Part shown: positions 1 through 7,784 of the stretch, piece after piece
Position numbering within the stretch: the stretch's first letter is position 1
How the letters are laid out: every line of letters begins with the position of its first letter
NCBI GenBank assembly: GCA_016124855.1
Contig: WGMX01000043.1
Span: 1-64,000, forward strand
Length of the DNA: 64,000 bases
Source: Anaerolineaceae bacterium
GTDB lineage: Bacteria; Chloroflexota; Anaerolineae; Aggregatilineales; Phototrophicaceae
Reading direction: 5' to 3'
Made by a program: the position numbers and the translations under genes
The notes under the pieces: model-generated
Database searches by the model: none
The model's input: the letters and a program-made list of their open reading frames with translations, nothing else
Told to the model about the DNA's origin: nothing

Positions 1-33
1 CACATCGGGAATATAGCGCCGGTGTAGGGTCAT
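1..33 (-). CDS. 5' end of an unidentified gene (partial)
   Basis: Only the first eleven codons are inside the window (MTLHRRYIPDV). The ATG overlaps the TGA stop of the primase–helicase gene as ATGA, and a strong GAGGAGG ribosome-binding site lies about ten bases upstream. It is therefore very likely translated and co-transcribed as the next gene of the plasmid-like operon. Too little is visible to suggest a function. Confidence 0.6.
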   Translation of the reverse strand, partial: MTLHRRYIPDV

Positions 34-3000
34 GCTGCTAAACCTCCTCGGGTCAGGTTGAGACACAAAATAGGCTCTCTCTCAGTCCTATTTTCGCTCA
101 CAATCCATCCTACGTCGATTCGCCAACAGCATCCGTCACAATCGTCACAGCCCAGAAAATCAGTTTTTAACTGCCATAGTCGCGTAGAAATACCCCGGAT
201 GCGGCGTTGCACCGTCAGGTTGTTTGTACCGGGAATGAGCCAGCCATCTTCCTTCAACTGCGCCCCAATCGCAGGCGTGTTGAACTTGAGCGGCTGCACC
301 CGTAGCACTGCGCGATGCGCGACATCCGGCAGCAAATACACGTAGCGGTCATCGAGATAACCGACAATGGTGGTTCCGGGTCGAGGTTCTTCCGGCTGCT
401 GCATATCCCTCGCCAGCATCAATTCGCCGCTGGCGAGAAGCTGCCCCAGTGTGTCAATGAACACCTGACCGGCACGCTCCTGCTGCACCGCCTTCACTGT
501 TTCTACGATACTGTCTTGCCATGAGGGTAACATCTCGCCACAGTCCAATTCCATCATGAACTGCCTGAGCATCTGGTAGGTCGTGACCAGCACCGCCCAG
601 TTTTGCACCATGCGTCCGGTGTTCGCCTGTCGCCCTAGCTTACTCGTGAGGCTGTCGCGGTAGCCCTTTACATTCGACTCAAAACGACTTGCCAGTTCCT
701 TCGCCAGTGTTCCCTCATCCGCCTGTACAGCAATCCACTGGATAAACTTCGCGGTGAAACCGGGAAGCTGGTCACGTACCGCTTCCAGTAGTGATAGCGC
801 CGCGCCAGCCGGATCACGCTGCTCCCAAGGTGGGATTTCCAGCACCAACATACGCGACAGGATCGAAGCTTCGCCCTCCAGTGTTGTCTCGCCAGTGGAC
901 AGCAGCAGTCCGCGACAGGGACGCTCGTGCCGCAGTTTGGCTTCGCGGGTCAACCTGCCACGTCCCATACCCCGCGAATAGCTCTGCAAAAAGCGGGTGA
1001 AGGTGCGTTCGTCGGCATAGATGGTCTTGTAATCATCGACCCAGTATAGAGTATCCGCCAGCGCGTAACCCAACGTCTCAACGGTATTGATGGTATCGCC
1101 CCACTGACCCGGCGGGGTATCACGGGTGAACTGCCCGTAGAAACTGGTCAGCAGTGAGGCGATTTCGGATTTACCGCTGCCCGATGTCCCCACCAGATGT
1201 ACCGCCGGACGGGTCGCCGCTGCGGGAAAGAAGCGCTGTACGATGGGGAGCATAGCGAACGCGATCAAGGACGGTGCAAGATGATTCGGAAGTGTGGCAA
1301 TCGCTGCCTTGAACGCTTCCAAACTGTCTTGCCAGTTTGCACCGCATAAGCGGTAATCCCGCAGGCGCATTTCAAGCTCGACCTCTGGCGGCTCACCTAA
1401 CCGCCCATCGGCACTTACACTCATCTCCGGTGAAACATAAACCCACTTACCGTTGATCTCCGTCCAGCCCATGAAACGGTAAGTCTTGCGGCGGGGATAT
1501 GTCCCCGACAGTGCCAGAATCGCCGGTGCAAGGTGACGAATCATTCCAGCGCGAACGGTGAAGTTTTCCCCCGCATGTCCGGCGATAAATCGCTGCAAAG
1601 CGTTGGGATCGCCAAATAGCTCACTCGGCACAGGCAGTGTCAGTGTTTCTTCGCCACAGGTCAGTTCTAACATAGTCAGATGTTCAACCTGCCCATCATC
1701 ATCCATGCGGGAAATACGCTCCAGCACGCGCCCGACCCATCCAGCAACGGTCTGGCGGTTCGTACCGCGTTCGGTTTGTTTTTCAAAGACCGTACACGCA
1801 TCATCCATGAGATACCGTTCCGTCGCTGGTGCGGCGGCAAAGGCAGCGCGGTCTAATTCGCGCTTCGCTTCTCGATAGAGCCGGTCTAAGTCAGCGATTT
1901 TCAGCCCATCGCCACATAACACCTTGAGGCGCTGGCGCTCGGCTGCCCACTCAACGGCGTTGAGGTGAGCGCAGGCGGTCACAGCGGCACTGATCTGTTC
2001 CATCGTTGGGCGTTCACGTTCTGTCTCCGGCTGCCCAAAGCGGCTGACGAGTTGCTCCACCTGTTGGTGGGCGTTTTGTCGTATCTCTGCGATGGGATCA
2101 CGAGGCGGACGGCTGTAGACACTCTGGATGGTCGCCAGCGCCTCCCGTTCACTGCTGCCGCTGGCAAGATGGCGGGGGATGAGTTCGCGCTCCGCGTCGG
2201 ATTGGCTGTAGCCCGCATCCCGAAGCTGGCAGGCTGCCGCGAACAGTTCAGTGTTGCGACTGCCATTCATAGCGCCGGATGCCAGATAACTTTCAGTGCG
2301 CGGTGGCAGCGGGTGGTGTCCATTCCCATTCAAAGTTACCACTTTTAAGCCGTCGAAACTCGGTGTATGGTGCTGACTCTCTAACCATGCGAACGAATCC
2401 AGCGTATAACGCCGTTCCGGGTAGCACTCGACCACAGTGACCATAACACCACCGCGTTCAGGTTTGGTATTCACCGAATCAGGCAGGCGCATAATCCCCG
2501 CCACCGTTTTCACGTATTCGGGATCGCCGCCTAATGCTGCGAACAGTCCGCGCAGAATGCCTGCGATTTTCTGACGGTCAGCGTCGCTCTGAAGGTGGAA
2601 CAGCTCATCCAGCAGCCAGTAACCATGCCAGCCGCCCCCACTGTCGAGGATAAAGGATGGCGCGGAGTTGAAGTCTCTGAGACGTGTTAAGTTCTGGTCG
2701 CGCTGGTGGGCATCGCCATCACAGTCGATGTCCACCCACAGTGCCGGAACCAACGCGGCAGCTTCCGCCTTGCCCTGCTTCCCTTTACGCAGACAGGGCG
2801 CGAAGTACACACCATACCCCTCGCGGTTAAGCACCTCTGCCTGCTTGAGCGCCTCTGACAATTCACGTTTGTTCCCCATGCGCCCCCACAGCGAACGCGC
2901 CTCACCAGTGGTTGGGTGAATGCAGCGCAGTTCGAGATAAAGATTGTCGGGACTGCCTGTATAGAGCGTGTTCAGGAACTCGCGTCTCCCAGCATCCGGC

Positions 3001-3044
3001 GTGCCTAACGTGTCTGTCTTGTTCACAACGTCGTTCTGTGTCAT
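30..3044 (-). CDS. Plasmid/phage-type primase–helicase replication protein
   Basis: Protein of 1004 residues, probably a replication initiator that couples an archaeo-eukaryotic-type primase to a AAA+/SF3-like helicase. The N-terminal third has an acidic WVDIDCD motif (about residues 103–109), then SGGGWHGYW (about 135–143) and RLPDSVNTK, the usual order in RepB-like/PrimPol primases. A Walker A GTSGSGKSE lies near residue 620 and a Walker B LYWVDD near 666, followed by a sensor-like LLLSTGET. The C-terminus ends in a cysteine cluster (CDDCDGCC). An upstream GTG at 3074 is possible, but the ATG at 3044 has AAGGA at the right distance. It follows the relaxase-like gene in the same direction. 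The domain order is seen; the replication role is inferred from the family. Confidence 0.7.
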   Translation of the reverse strand: MTQNDVVNKTDTLGTPDAGRREFLNTLYTGSPDNLYLELRCIHPTTGEARSLWGRMGNKRELSEALKQAEVLNREGYGVYFAPCLRKGKQGKAEAAALVPALWVDIDCDGDAHQRDQNLTRLRDFNSAPSFILDSGGGWHGYWLLDELFHLQSDADRQKIAGILRGLFAALGGDPEYVKTVAGIMRLPDSVNTKPERGGVMVTVVECYPERRYTLDSFAWLESQHHTPSFDGLKVVTLNGNGHHPLPPRTESYLASGAMNGSRNTELFAAACQLRDAGYSQSDAERELIPRHLASGSSEREALATIQSVYSRPPRDPIAEIRQNAHQQVEQLVSRFGQPETERERPTMEQISAAVTACAHLNAVEWAAERQRLKVLCGDGLKIADLDRLYREAKRELDRAAFAAAPATERYLMDDACTVFEKQTERGTNRQTVAGWVGRVLERISRMDDDGQVEHLTMLELTCGEETLTLPVPSELFGDPNALQRFIAGHAGENFTVRAGMIRHLAPAILALSGTYPRRKTYRFMGWTEINGKWVYVSPEMSVSADGRLGEPPEVELEMRLRDYRLCGANWQDSLEAFKAAIATLPNHLAPSLIAFAMLPIVQRFFPAAATRPAVHLVGTSGSGKSEIASLLTSFYGQFTRDTPPGQWGDTINTVETLGYALADTLYWVDDYKTIYADERTFTRFLQSYSRGMGRGRLTREAKLRHERPCRGLLLSTGETTLEGEASILSRMLVLEIPPWEQRDPAGAALSLLEAVRDQLPGFTAKFIQWIAVQADEGTLAKELASRFESNVKGYRDSLTSKLGRQANTGRMVQNWAVLVTTYQMLRQFMMELDCGEMLPSWQDSIVETVKAVQQERAGQVFIDTLGQLLASGELMLARDMQQPEEPRPGTTIVGYLDDRYVYLLPDVAHRAVLRVQPLKFNTPAIGAQLKEDGWLIPGTNNLTVQRRIRGISTRLWQLKTDFLGCDDCDGCCWRIDVGWIVSENRTEREPILCLNLTRGGLAA

Positions 3045-3137
3045 ACTCGATATATTCCTTTTAGGTTGGTACACAGGGGTTTGGAGCGCACACGTTTGGC
3101 GACGGTAGGCGCTCTTCTCCCCTGTGTGCTTTCTCGG

Positions 3138-4151
3138 CTAAAGTTCAAAATCGGGCGATATATTCCTTGTTGACTGCTCAAATCCCCCGATTTCCTCGAT
3201 CAACGCCGTGCGTTGTTCAGCATTCATCCCATTCAGCAATCCTGCCAGTTCTTTGAGTTTGTCCATGTCGCCGTTCATCGCCTGTGCCAGCACCTGCGCG
3301 AAAAAGGCTGCCTGTTCATGCGGTAGCCCTGCCGCCAGCGGACGAAATTCCAGCCGGAGCGCATCCGGGTCGTCCTCAGTCGCGGCTGCATACCAGCGAT
3401 AAAAGCCAACGGCGGTTTGCTGTTCGTCGGTGCGCCGTGTGCCACACCAGATATCCCAGCTTTCGCCCTTGTCATCGACCATCATGCCATGCGGTTCGTC
3501 GTCGATAATCTGGCGTTCTTGCTCACGAATGGCGGCTAACTTGTCATAACGCTGCTCCCAGTCGGGACCGACATAGCGCTCCACCTGCTCCGCCATCGTT
3601 CGCTCGGTGACATCATGCAGCAGGTCGATGTGGTTCACCTTGCGATTGCGGCTGAAGAACAGCGGCACGCGCTGCCCATGTTCCTCGTCATACACCGTTC
3701 CCGGCAGTACAATGTGTGTATGCGGGTCATGCAAGCCTGGCGCTTGCGGATCGTCCGTCAATCGGTGATGTAGGACGTATGAGTATTCGATCCCGGTATC
3801 CAAGCCGCGCTCATCGAAGAACCCATTGACCATGCTTTCGGTCAGTTCACGGACAAACTGCTCACGGTTTTCTGGCGCGACCATCGCCATCAAATCCGGG
3901 TTGGGGTTGCAGACCAGGCTGAAGGTCAGCACATGCTCGCTCTTGAGGTCGTCACAGCGCTGCGCGATTTCGGCTACTGAGCAGCCCATCCCGTGATCGA
4001 CCCAGCGTTCGCGTCCGGCGACGTGCCGCGCTGCTTCGTCCCGACTTTCACGGTAGGTCAGATAACGCAGCAGGTTCTTGGACTGTTTCGCGCCATCATC
4101 GGATGGCTTTTTGTACTGAAGGTTGGCAACACACATTTGCTTTCGATCCAT
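3138..4151 (-). CDS. Relaxase-like mobilization protein
   Basis: Protein of 337 residues with a histidine cluster HDPHTHIV at about 141–148, preceded by HH at 128–129 and a beta-strand-like TFSLVCNP segment. This resembles the three-histidine metal-binding motif of HUH relaxases that nick oriT. A tyrosine-bearing N-terminus (NLLRYLTYRES) could supply the nicking residue. The start is the ATG at 4151, with GAGGGG about eight bases upstream; a GTG three bases earlier is also possible. It lies directly after a ribbon-helix-helix gene, the typical partner of relaxases. It is shorter than most full relaxases and shows no helicase domain. A different HxH metalloprotein cannot be excluded. Confidence 0.55.
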   Translation of the reverse strand: MDRKQMCVANLQYKKPSDDGAKQSKNLLRYLTYRESRDEAARHVAGRERWVDHGMGCSVAEIAQRCDDLKSEHVLTFSLVCNPNPDLMAMVAPENREQFVRELTESMVNGFFDERGLDTGIEYSYVLHHRLTDDPQAPGLHDPHTHIVLPGTVYDEEHGQRVPLFFSRNRKVNHIDLLHDVTERTMAEQVERYVGPDWEQRYDKLAAIREQERQIIDDEPHGMMVDDKGESWDIWCGTRRTDEQQTAVGFYRWYAAATEDDPDALRLEFRPLAAGLPHEQAAFFAQVLAQAMNGDMDKLKELAGLLNGMNAEQRTALIEEIGGFEQSTRNISPDFEL

Positions 4152-4156
4152 CACAG

Positions 4157-4459
4157 CTACCCCTCGCGTTTGCGCGTGATCCGCTCAATGAACCCTTGCA
4201 GCATAGTGGTCAACGCTTCGACTTTGCTATCCAGTGCGTCTACCTTTGATTCGACCCCTTTGGCAATGGCACGACGCGAACCCGGCAAATCTTCCTGCGC
4301 TGCCAGATACAGGTTCACTGCATCGCGCAGCAGGTCGTTCTTGCTGACGAAATTACCGACACGGCTGCGGACATTCCTAAGTTCTTCCAGCCGCCGCATC
4401 TGGTCGGGAGTCAGGTTGACAGTCATCCGTTCGCTGTACGGATTGGGCTTCTTCTTCAT
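4157..4459 (-). CDS. Ribbon-helix-helix DNA-binding protein (MobC-like)
   Basis: Protein of 100 residues. The N-terminal half reads SERMTVNLTPDQMRRLEEL followed by a helix, the strand–helix–helix pattern of MetJ/Arc proteins. The C-terminal half is a heptad-rich helix (KVDALDSKVEALTTML) likely to form a coiled coil. Its ATG overlaps the TGA of the HU-like gene (ATGA), so the two are translationally coupled, and the relaxase-like gene follows six bases after its stop. In mobilizable elements such small proteins bind oriT and assist the relaxase; that role is inferred from position. Confidence 0.6.
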   Translation of the reverse strand: MKKKPNPYSERMTVNLTPDQMRRLEELRNVRSRVGNFVSKNDLLRDAVNLYLAAQEDLPGSRRAIAKGVESKVDALDSKVEALTTMLQGFIERITRKREG

Positions 4460-4752
4460 TTACCTGTTCCTTCCTTTGTATAAGCATCCAGCACCACCTG
4501 ACGGAATTTCCCGGTTGGGCGGAAACGCACATACACCCTCTTGACGGTGCGCCGTCCTACTGCGCCCCCGCTGCGAAAGGTCTGCACCTCGACCAGCAGC
4601 TTGCCCAGATCAGCAACTGTCACGGTCTGACCGGGCTGTGCTAGTTCCTCAAGCCACAACTCCGTCATGACTTCCAGCACTTCCGCCACATCGCGCCGTT
4701 TCAGACGCGGCAGGCGTTTGCTGATTTCGGTGATCGTCTGACGATGATTCAT
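4456..4752 (-). CDS. HU/IHF-like nucleoid protein
   Basis: Protein of 98 residues. The N-terminus (ITEISKRLPRLKRRDVAEVLEVM) matches the two-helix dimerization body of HU/IHF. This is followed by VTVADLGKLLVEVQTF and RRTVKRVYVRFRPTGKFRQ, which correspond to the beta saddle and end of the DNA-binding arm. The arm is shortened and lacks the standard GRNPxTG sequence, so it is a divergent member. DNA bending at the adjacent hairpin array or at oriT is a reasonable inference. The gene overlaps its downstream neighbour by ATGA, and upstream it overlaps a doubtful reading frame in the same way. Confidence 0.6.
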   Translation of the reverse strand: MNHRQTITEISKRLPRLKRRDVAEVLEVMTELWLEELAQPGQTVTVADLGKLLVEVQTFRSGGAVGRRTVKRVYVRFRPTGKFRQVVLDAYTKEGTGK

Positions 4753-5087
4753 CGTGCCTGTTCTCTCTCTTTTGCCATAAAAATCGGCTGAACGAAGGTG
4801 ATGCGGATTTTGAACGCATCCCGATCACGGGTGCGTTCGGTGGGCGCGGCGAACCGCGTCCACGAGTGCGGCGGCATCTCTGCACCGCCGCACTCATGCA
4901 GGGGCGACAGCCGCTGCATCCAGCCCTCCGGCGCTTGAGGAGCCAGCGTATTTAGCTGGCTGGCGACGGGGAGAAAGGGTTCATTTTGGACACAGATTCC
5001 CCGCTCCCGTCGCCCGAAGTCGCAGCGCCTCGACGCTGCGACGTGCATGGCACAGCCATGCGCTGCTTTGTGTTGTGTGTAGGACAT
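4749..5087 (-). CDS. Doubtful reading frame across the hairpin array
   Basis: An open frame of 112 codons whose TGA overlaps the ATG of the HU-like gene and whose ATG lies two bases after the ParR-like stop. It fits the operon spacing, but about three quarters of its length is made of perfect inverted repeats. The predicted protein has low-complexity, Arg/Cys/His-rich composition without a recognizable domain, and no clear ribosome-binding site precedes it. It may simply be a frame that stays open through a structured cis-acting region. I keep it because the ATGA coupling is suggestive. Confidence 0.25.
   Translation of the reverse strand: MSYTQHKAAHGCAMHVAASRRCDFGRRERGICVQNEPFLPVASQLNTLAPQAPEGWMQRLSPLHECGGAEMPPHSWTRFAAPTERTRDRDAFKIRITFVQPIFMAKEREQAR
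4812..5061. repeat. Array of consecutive perfect hairpins (candidate oriT/origin/parC)
   Basis: At least seven inverted repeats lie end to end in 250 bp. Arms are 4812–4823/4828–4838 (11 bp with one bulged T), 4845–4849/4854–4858, 4864–4874/4885–4895 (11 bp perfect), 4896–4900/4915–4919 with inner 4903–4905/4910–4912, 4941–4947/4955–4961, 4962–4970/5006–5014 (9 bp, extendable), 5019–5027/5034–5042 (9 bp) and 5045–5051/5055–5061. The stems differ in sequence, so this is not an iteron or CRISPR-like repeat. It sits between the segregation genes and the HU/RHH/relaxase genes. An origin of transfer, a single-strand origin or a centromere are the main possibilities. Confidence 0.75.
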
Positions 5088-5089
5088 GA

Positions 5090-5506
5090 CTACCACTTCG
5101 CTTTCTTCATGCGGTTTTCGCGCCGCGTCGCATCCTCATTGGAAACTTCCTTGCCCTGTAAGACACTCTGCACGGTAGATGAACGGTTGCTGGATTGCAC
5201 CCCGCCATTGGCAACGACATGCTGGATGACCCGCTCTACATAACCCGGCAAGTCCATCAGGGCGGTGCGTATCCATGCCGTGTCGTCACACACCTGCGTA
5301 AAGCGCCCCGGATCAAACGGCTGCGGAATGTTTCTAGGGATGATCGGACGATAGCCGCCCCGATTGTGGTCGATATACACGCGCATCATGTCTTTCATGA
5401 CCGCGTTGCGGCTGCCACGCGGGATGCTGTTCCACCAGGCGATCAGGTCACTGTCCTCGGTGTAGGTCATCTTCACCGTCGCCGTTGCTCGTTTTTGCTT
5501 TGCCAT
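5090..5506 (-). CDS. ParR-like plasmid segregation adaptor (putative)
   Basis: Protein of 138 residues beginning MAKQKRATATVKMTY. The ATG at 5506 has a perfect AAAGGAG eight to ten bases upstream and is preferred over a longer frame. The N-terminal part (VKMTYTEDSDLIAWWNSIP then SRNAVMKDMMRVYI) looks like a ribbon-helix-helix DNA-binding segment; the C-terminal part is polar and basic. It lies directly downstream of the ParM-like gene, where ParR adaptors of type II partition systems are found, and next to the hairpin array that might serve as its centromere. The assignment rests mainly on position and the RHH-like pattern. Confidence 0.5.
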   Translation of the reverse strand: MAKQKRATATVKMTYTEDSDLIAWWNSIPRGSRNAVMKDMMRVYIDHNRGGYRPIIPRNIPQPFDPGRFTQVCDDTAWIRTALMDLPGYVERVIQHVVANGGVQSSNRSSTVQSVLQGKEVSNEDATRRENRMKKAKW

Positions 5507-5586
5507 GCTCTTTGCTCCTTTACAGGGTGTCCGAATCAGTCCGAATCGTGTCCGCATCTGACCGACACCCCATCACCCCGACACCG

Positions 5587-6639
5587 CTATGATTGACGAG
5601 CGATAAATCGGGCATAGTTCAGATACCCGCGTGCGTTGGCAAGCTGCGCGTCCTGCACCAGCGCGGTCTGTGGATAGGCTTCGCGTACATCCTTGACTAC
5701 CAGTTCCGCACCGCCGCCGGACAGGTAAACCACATCCACCGTCGTCCCGCGCTGCCACTTCTCGCTCATCAGGTTCAGGGTCGCGCTGCGAAGTGGGGCG
5801 AGAGCTTCTTCGACAATCTCCCTGTAATCCACTGGCTGCCCATTGGCGTGGAAGATCCCGGTTCGCAGCACCTCCTCGACGATCTTGAAGGGCATCTTCT
5901 CGCGGTAGTCGCGTTCCAGCGCCGCTGAAATGCGCTCCTGTGCCGTATACACCCCGCTCTCGACACTGCCGCTTTCCGCGTCCACAAACTCACCTTCGTC
6001 ATCGAGTGCCAGGTCAACCGTGTACGTTCCCACATCACAGACACCCGTTCTCCGGTAGGTATGCTGGCGGTTGATCTCCCCGCTTTCCATCAGGGTGTTG
6101 GCGTAGATCGTGCCGTAAGGCTGCGGCATGACCATCACCTCGGACACATTGGCGATGAGTTCGGCGGTATCGGTTTTGATGAGATGCTGACCAATGAGCG
6201 AAGCCTTCAACTGCGCTGCATCCCGCATGTGATCCGTCGGGAGACCCGTAGCGATGCGGATATGCACGATGTCACGGTTCCACATGCCCTGCATAACCTT
6301 CCCAATCGCTACCTTCGCAAGTCGCAGCCGGAACGCATTACCCATCGTGGACTCATTGGCAGTTCTTCCACGCAGTCGCAGCAGTTCGCCGGGTGGAAGC
6401 TGTGCCAGTGCCAGATCACCGACAAACCAATCTCCATCCTCATCGGTCATCTGGTCGCCTGGATGCCGCCGCGCCATTTCTTCCTGTTGAAATTTGATTT
6501 CACGGGCGTGACCCATGACTGATGGAAACATCACCACCTGATCGGCGGTGACTGCCTTCACAACCCCGTAGCCGATGTCTAACCCCATCGTCACAGTGCT
6601 GCCTGGTAATGCTGGTTTCTTTGAGTTTTGCTTGCTCAT
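5587..6639 (-). CDS. ParM-like actin ATPase for plasmid segregation
   Basis: Protein of 350 residues with the actin/ParM fold signatures. Phosphate-1 loop GLDIGYGVVKAV lies at the N-terminus, phosphate-2 CDVGTYTVDLAL mid-protein, and an adenosine-type loop YLSGGGAEL near the C-terminus. Family members polymerize with ATP and push plasmid copies apart through a ParR–parC complex. The ATG at 6639 has GGAG about eight bases upstream. It is the first gene of the leftward element operon, followed by the ParR-like gene. The actin-like fold is clear from the motifs. Which ParM/Alp subfamily it belongs to cannot be told here. Confidence 0.75.
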   Translation of the reverse strand: MSKQNSKKPALPGSTVTMGLDIGYGVVKAVTADQVVMFPSVMGHAREIKFQQEEMARRHPGDQMTDEDGDWFVGDLALAQLPPGELLRLRGRTANESTMGNAFRLRLAKVAIGKVMQGMWNRDIVHIRIATGLPTDHMRDAAQLKASLIGQHLIKTDTAELIANVSEVMVMPQPYGTIYANTLMESGEINRQHTYRRTGVCDVGTYTVDLALDDEGEFVDAESGSVESGVYTAQERISAALERDYREKMPFKIVEEVLRTGIFHANGQPVDYREIVEEALAPLRSATLNLMSEKWQRGTTVDVVYLSGGGAELVVKDVREAYPQTALVQDAQLANARGYLNYARFIARQS

Positions 6640-6673
6640 TATTTGTCTCCGTCATTTGAGGGAATGCCAAAAG

Positions 6674-6693
6674 ACCGCGCATTAGTGTGCGGT
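6674..6693 (-). terminator. Hairpin with short T-run upstream of parM
   Basis: Arms 6674–6681 and 6686–6693 form an eight-base stem with one G·T pair and a TTAG loop. On the minus strand it is followed by CTTTT. It lies 35 bases before the ParM-like start, so it could end an incoming leftward transcript or act as a regulatory site of the partition operon. Confidence 0.35.
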
Positions 6694-6829
6694 TCGTCAG
6701 CATTCTCTTGTTCTGTATGTTGTGAAGAATTGCTTGCTGCTGCGGGAACTGTTATGGTGAAATCAATATGTGGCAGCAGTGCGAGATTGAAACGACGAAG
6801 ACGAGGAGTTTCTTTGCTGAAGGGGATTG

Positions 6830-6855
6830 GTCGTGAGCAACAGCCTTCGCCTAAG
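6830..6855 (+). repeat. 26-bp intergenic repeat, copy 1
   Basis: This sequence matches 14688–14713 at 22 of 26 positions (core GTCGTGAG-AACAGC-TT-GCCTA). Both copies are intergenic and in the same orientation. The surrounding DNA from 6640 to 6959 carries no convincing gene. The copies could be members of a dispersed family or degenerate junction remnants. Confidence 0.45.
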
Positions 6856-6959
6856 AGGAGTGAAGCATCTATAGGCGAGTTAGGTAAGGGATGACGATAT
6901 TCAAGGCATCGTATTACTGCATCATCGTATCACAATCTCAAAACCTAGGGAGCAATCAC

Positions 6960-7367
6960 ATGAGCGACAGGAATAAGGCAATTATCGAAGAATTTCGTGC
7001 AAATAAGGGGAAAGTAGGCGGTTACTTTGAGAACACGGATTTGCTTTTGTTGCATACCCACGGGGCAAAAAGCGGTTTAGAACGAGTCAATCCGGTGGCA
7101 TATTTTGTTGATGACAGCCGGTATGTCATCATAGCATCAAAGGGCGGCGCGGATACAAATCCTGATTGGTATCGTAACCTACTCGTTCATCCTGAAGTTT
7201 CTGTAGAAGTGGGTACGGAAGAGTTCCCCGCCATTGCCGCGGTACCATCAGAACCCGAGCGTACTGAATTGTATGAAAAAATGGAGTCAATTAACCCCGG
7301 CTTCACGGGCTATAAACAAAAGACTTCACGGATTATTCCTGTCATAACATTGACTCGAAAGCCTTGA
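6960..7367 (+). CDS. Deazaflavin (F420)-dependent nitroreductase-family protein
   Basis: Protein of 135 residues of the DDN/FMN-binding split-barrel family, whose members use F420H2 or flavin to reduce quinones and nitro compounds. Family features visible are LLLHTHGAKSG near the N-terminus, then RYVIIASKGGADTNPDWY with the conserved G-G-A-x-x-P-x-W-Y signature, and the barrel strand HPEVSVEVG. The start is the ATG at 6960, with GGGAG eight bases upstream; a longer upstream frame lacks this. It is the first gene to the right of the plasmid-like element and appears monocistronic. Cofactor preference (F420 or FMN) is not resolvable from sequence alone. Confidence 0.8.
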   Translation: MSDRNKAIIEEFRANKGKVGGYFENTDLLLLHTHGAKSGLERVNPVAYFVDDSRYVIIASKGGADTNPDWYRNLLVHPEVSVEVGTEEFPAIAAVPSEPERTELYEKMESINPGFTGYKQKTSRIIPVITLTRKP

Positions 7368-7784
7368 TTGCAGTTTTGCGTCTAGTTGACTCTTAAGGAC
7401 GGTGGGTTTCAATATCGCATATCATAACTCCAAAATACCAATAGCTAGGACAAATCAGTGCCTCATTATAAAGTATTTGTGGTTTCCAACAAATCGCGAT
7501 TGAGGGACAAACATCTGTTGGGTGATTAAGTATAAATTGGAAATGTAAGCGGTGGCAGCATAGCGTATGATTTGCGCTATGCTGTTTTTTAACCCATATC
7601 TACGTCAAAGTTTTTCACGTTTCTCAATATTATCAGCAACGGTCATTTTTGAGGTTAGCTTCTTCTTCGATTTTGCAAAAGGGAGGGACTCGCGCTCGTG
7701 CTAATCTTGCTATAATTTAGATAAATGTAGTATTCACGCAATTTTTTCGCCTTCAAGCCAGCTTAATTGGAAATAGAAAATACG
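7368..7784. other. Intergenic region with one terminator and one -10-like box
   Basis: About 400 bases without a gene. The only clear elements are the terminator at 7556–7590 and a TATAAT at 7711–7716 that could drive the downstream acyltransferase gene, although no good -35 accompanies it. Confidence 0.5.
7556..7590 (+). terminator. Intrinsic terminator
   Basis: A ten-base perfect stem (7556–7565 with 7575–7584) and a nine-base loop are followed by six T residues. It is 190 bases downstream of the reductase gene and most likely ends its transcript. Confidence 0.85.

Noticed and set aside
58..2919. Rightward frames opposite the primase–helicase gene
   Set aside because: They lie antisense within a clear coding gene, have no ribosome-binding site and show biased composition.
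3993..4544. A 183-codon rightward frame across the relaxase/RHH junction
   Set aside because: It is antisense to three coupled genes with convincing starts and has no family resemblance.
4812..5061. A CRISPR array
   Set aside because: The hairpins are not identical and have no regular spacer length.
6640..6959. A tRNA or attachment site at the right edge of the plasmid-like element
   Set aside because: No tRNA-like sequence or direct repeat longer than the 26-bp match was seen.
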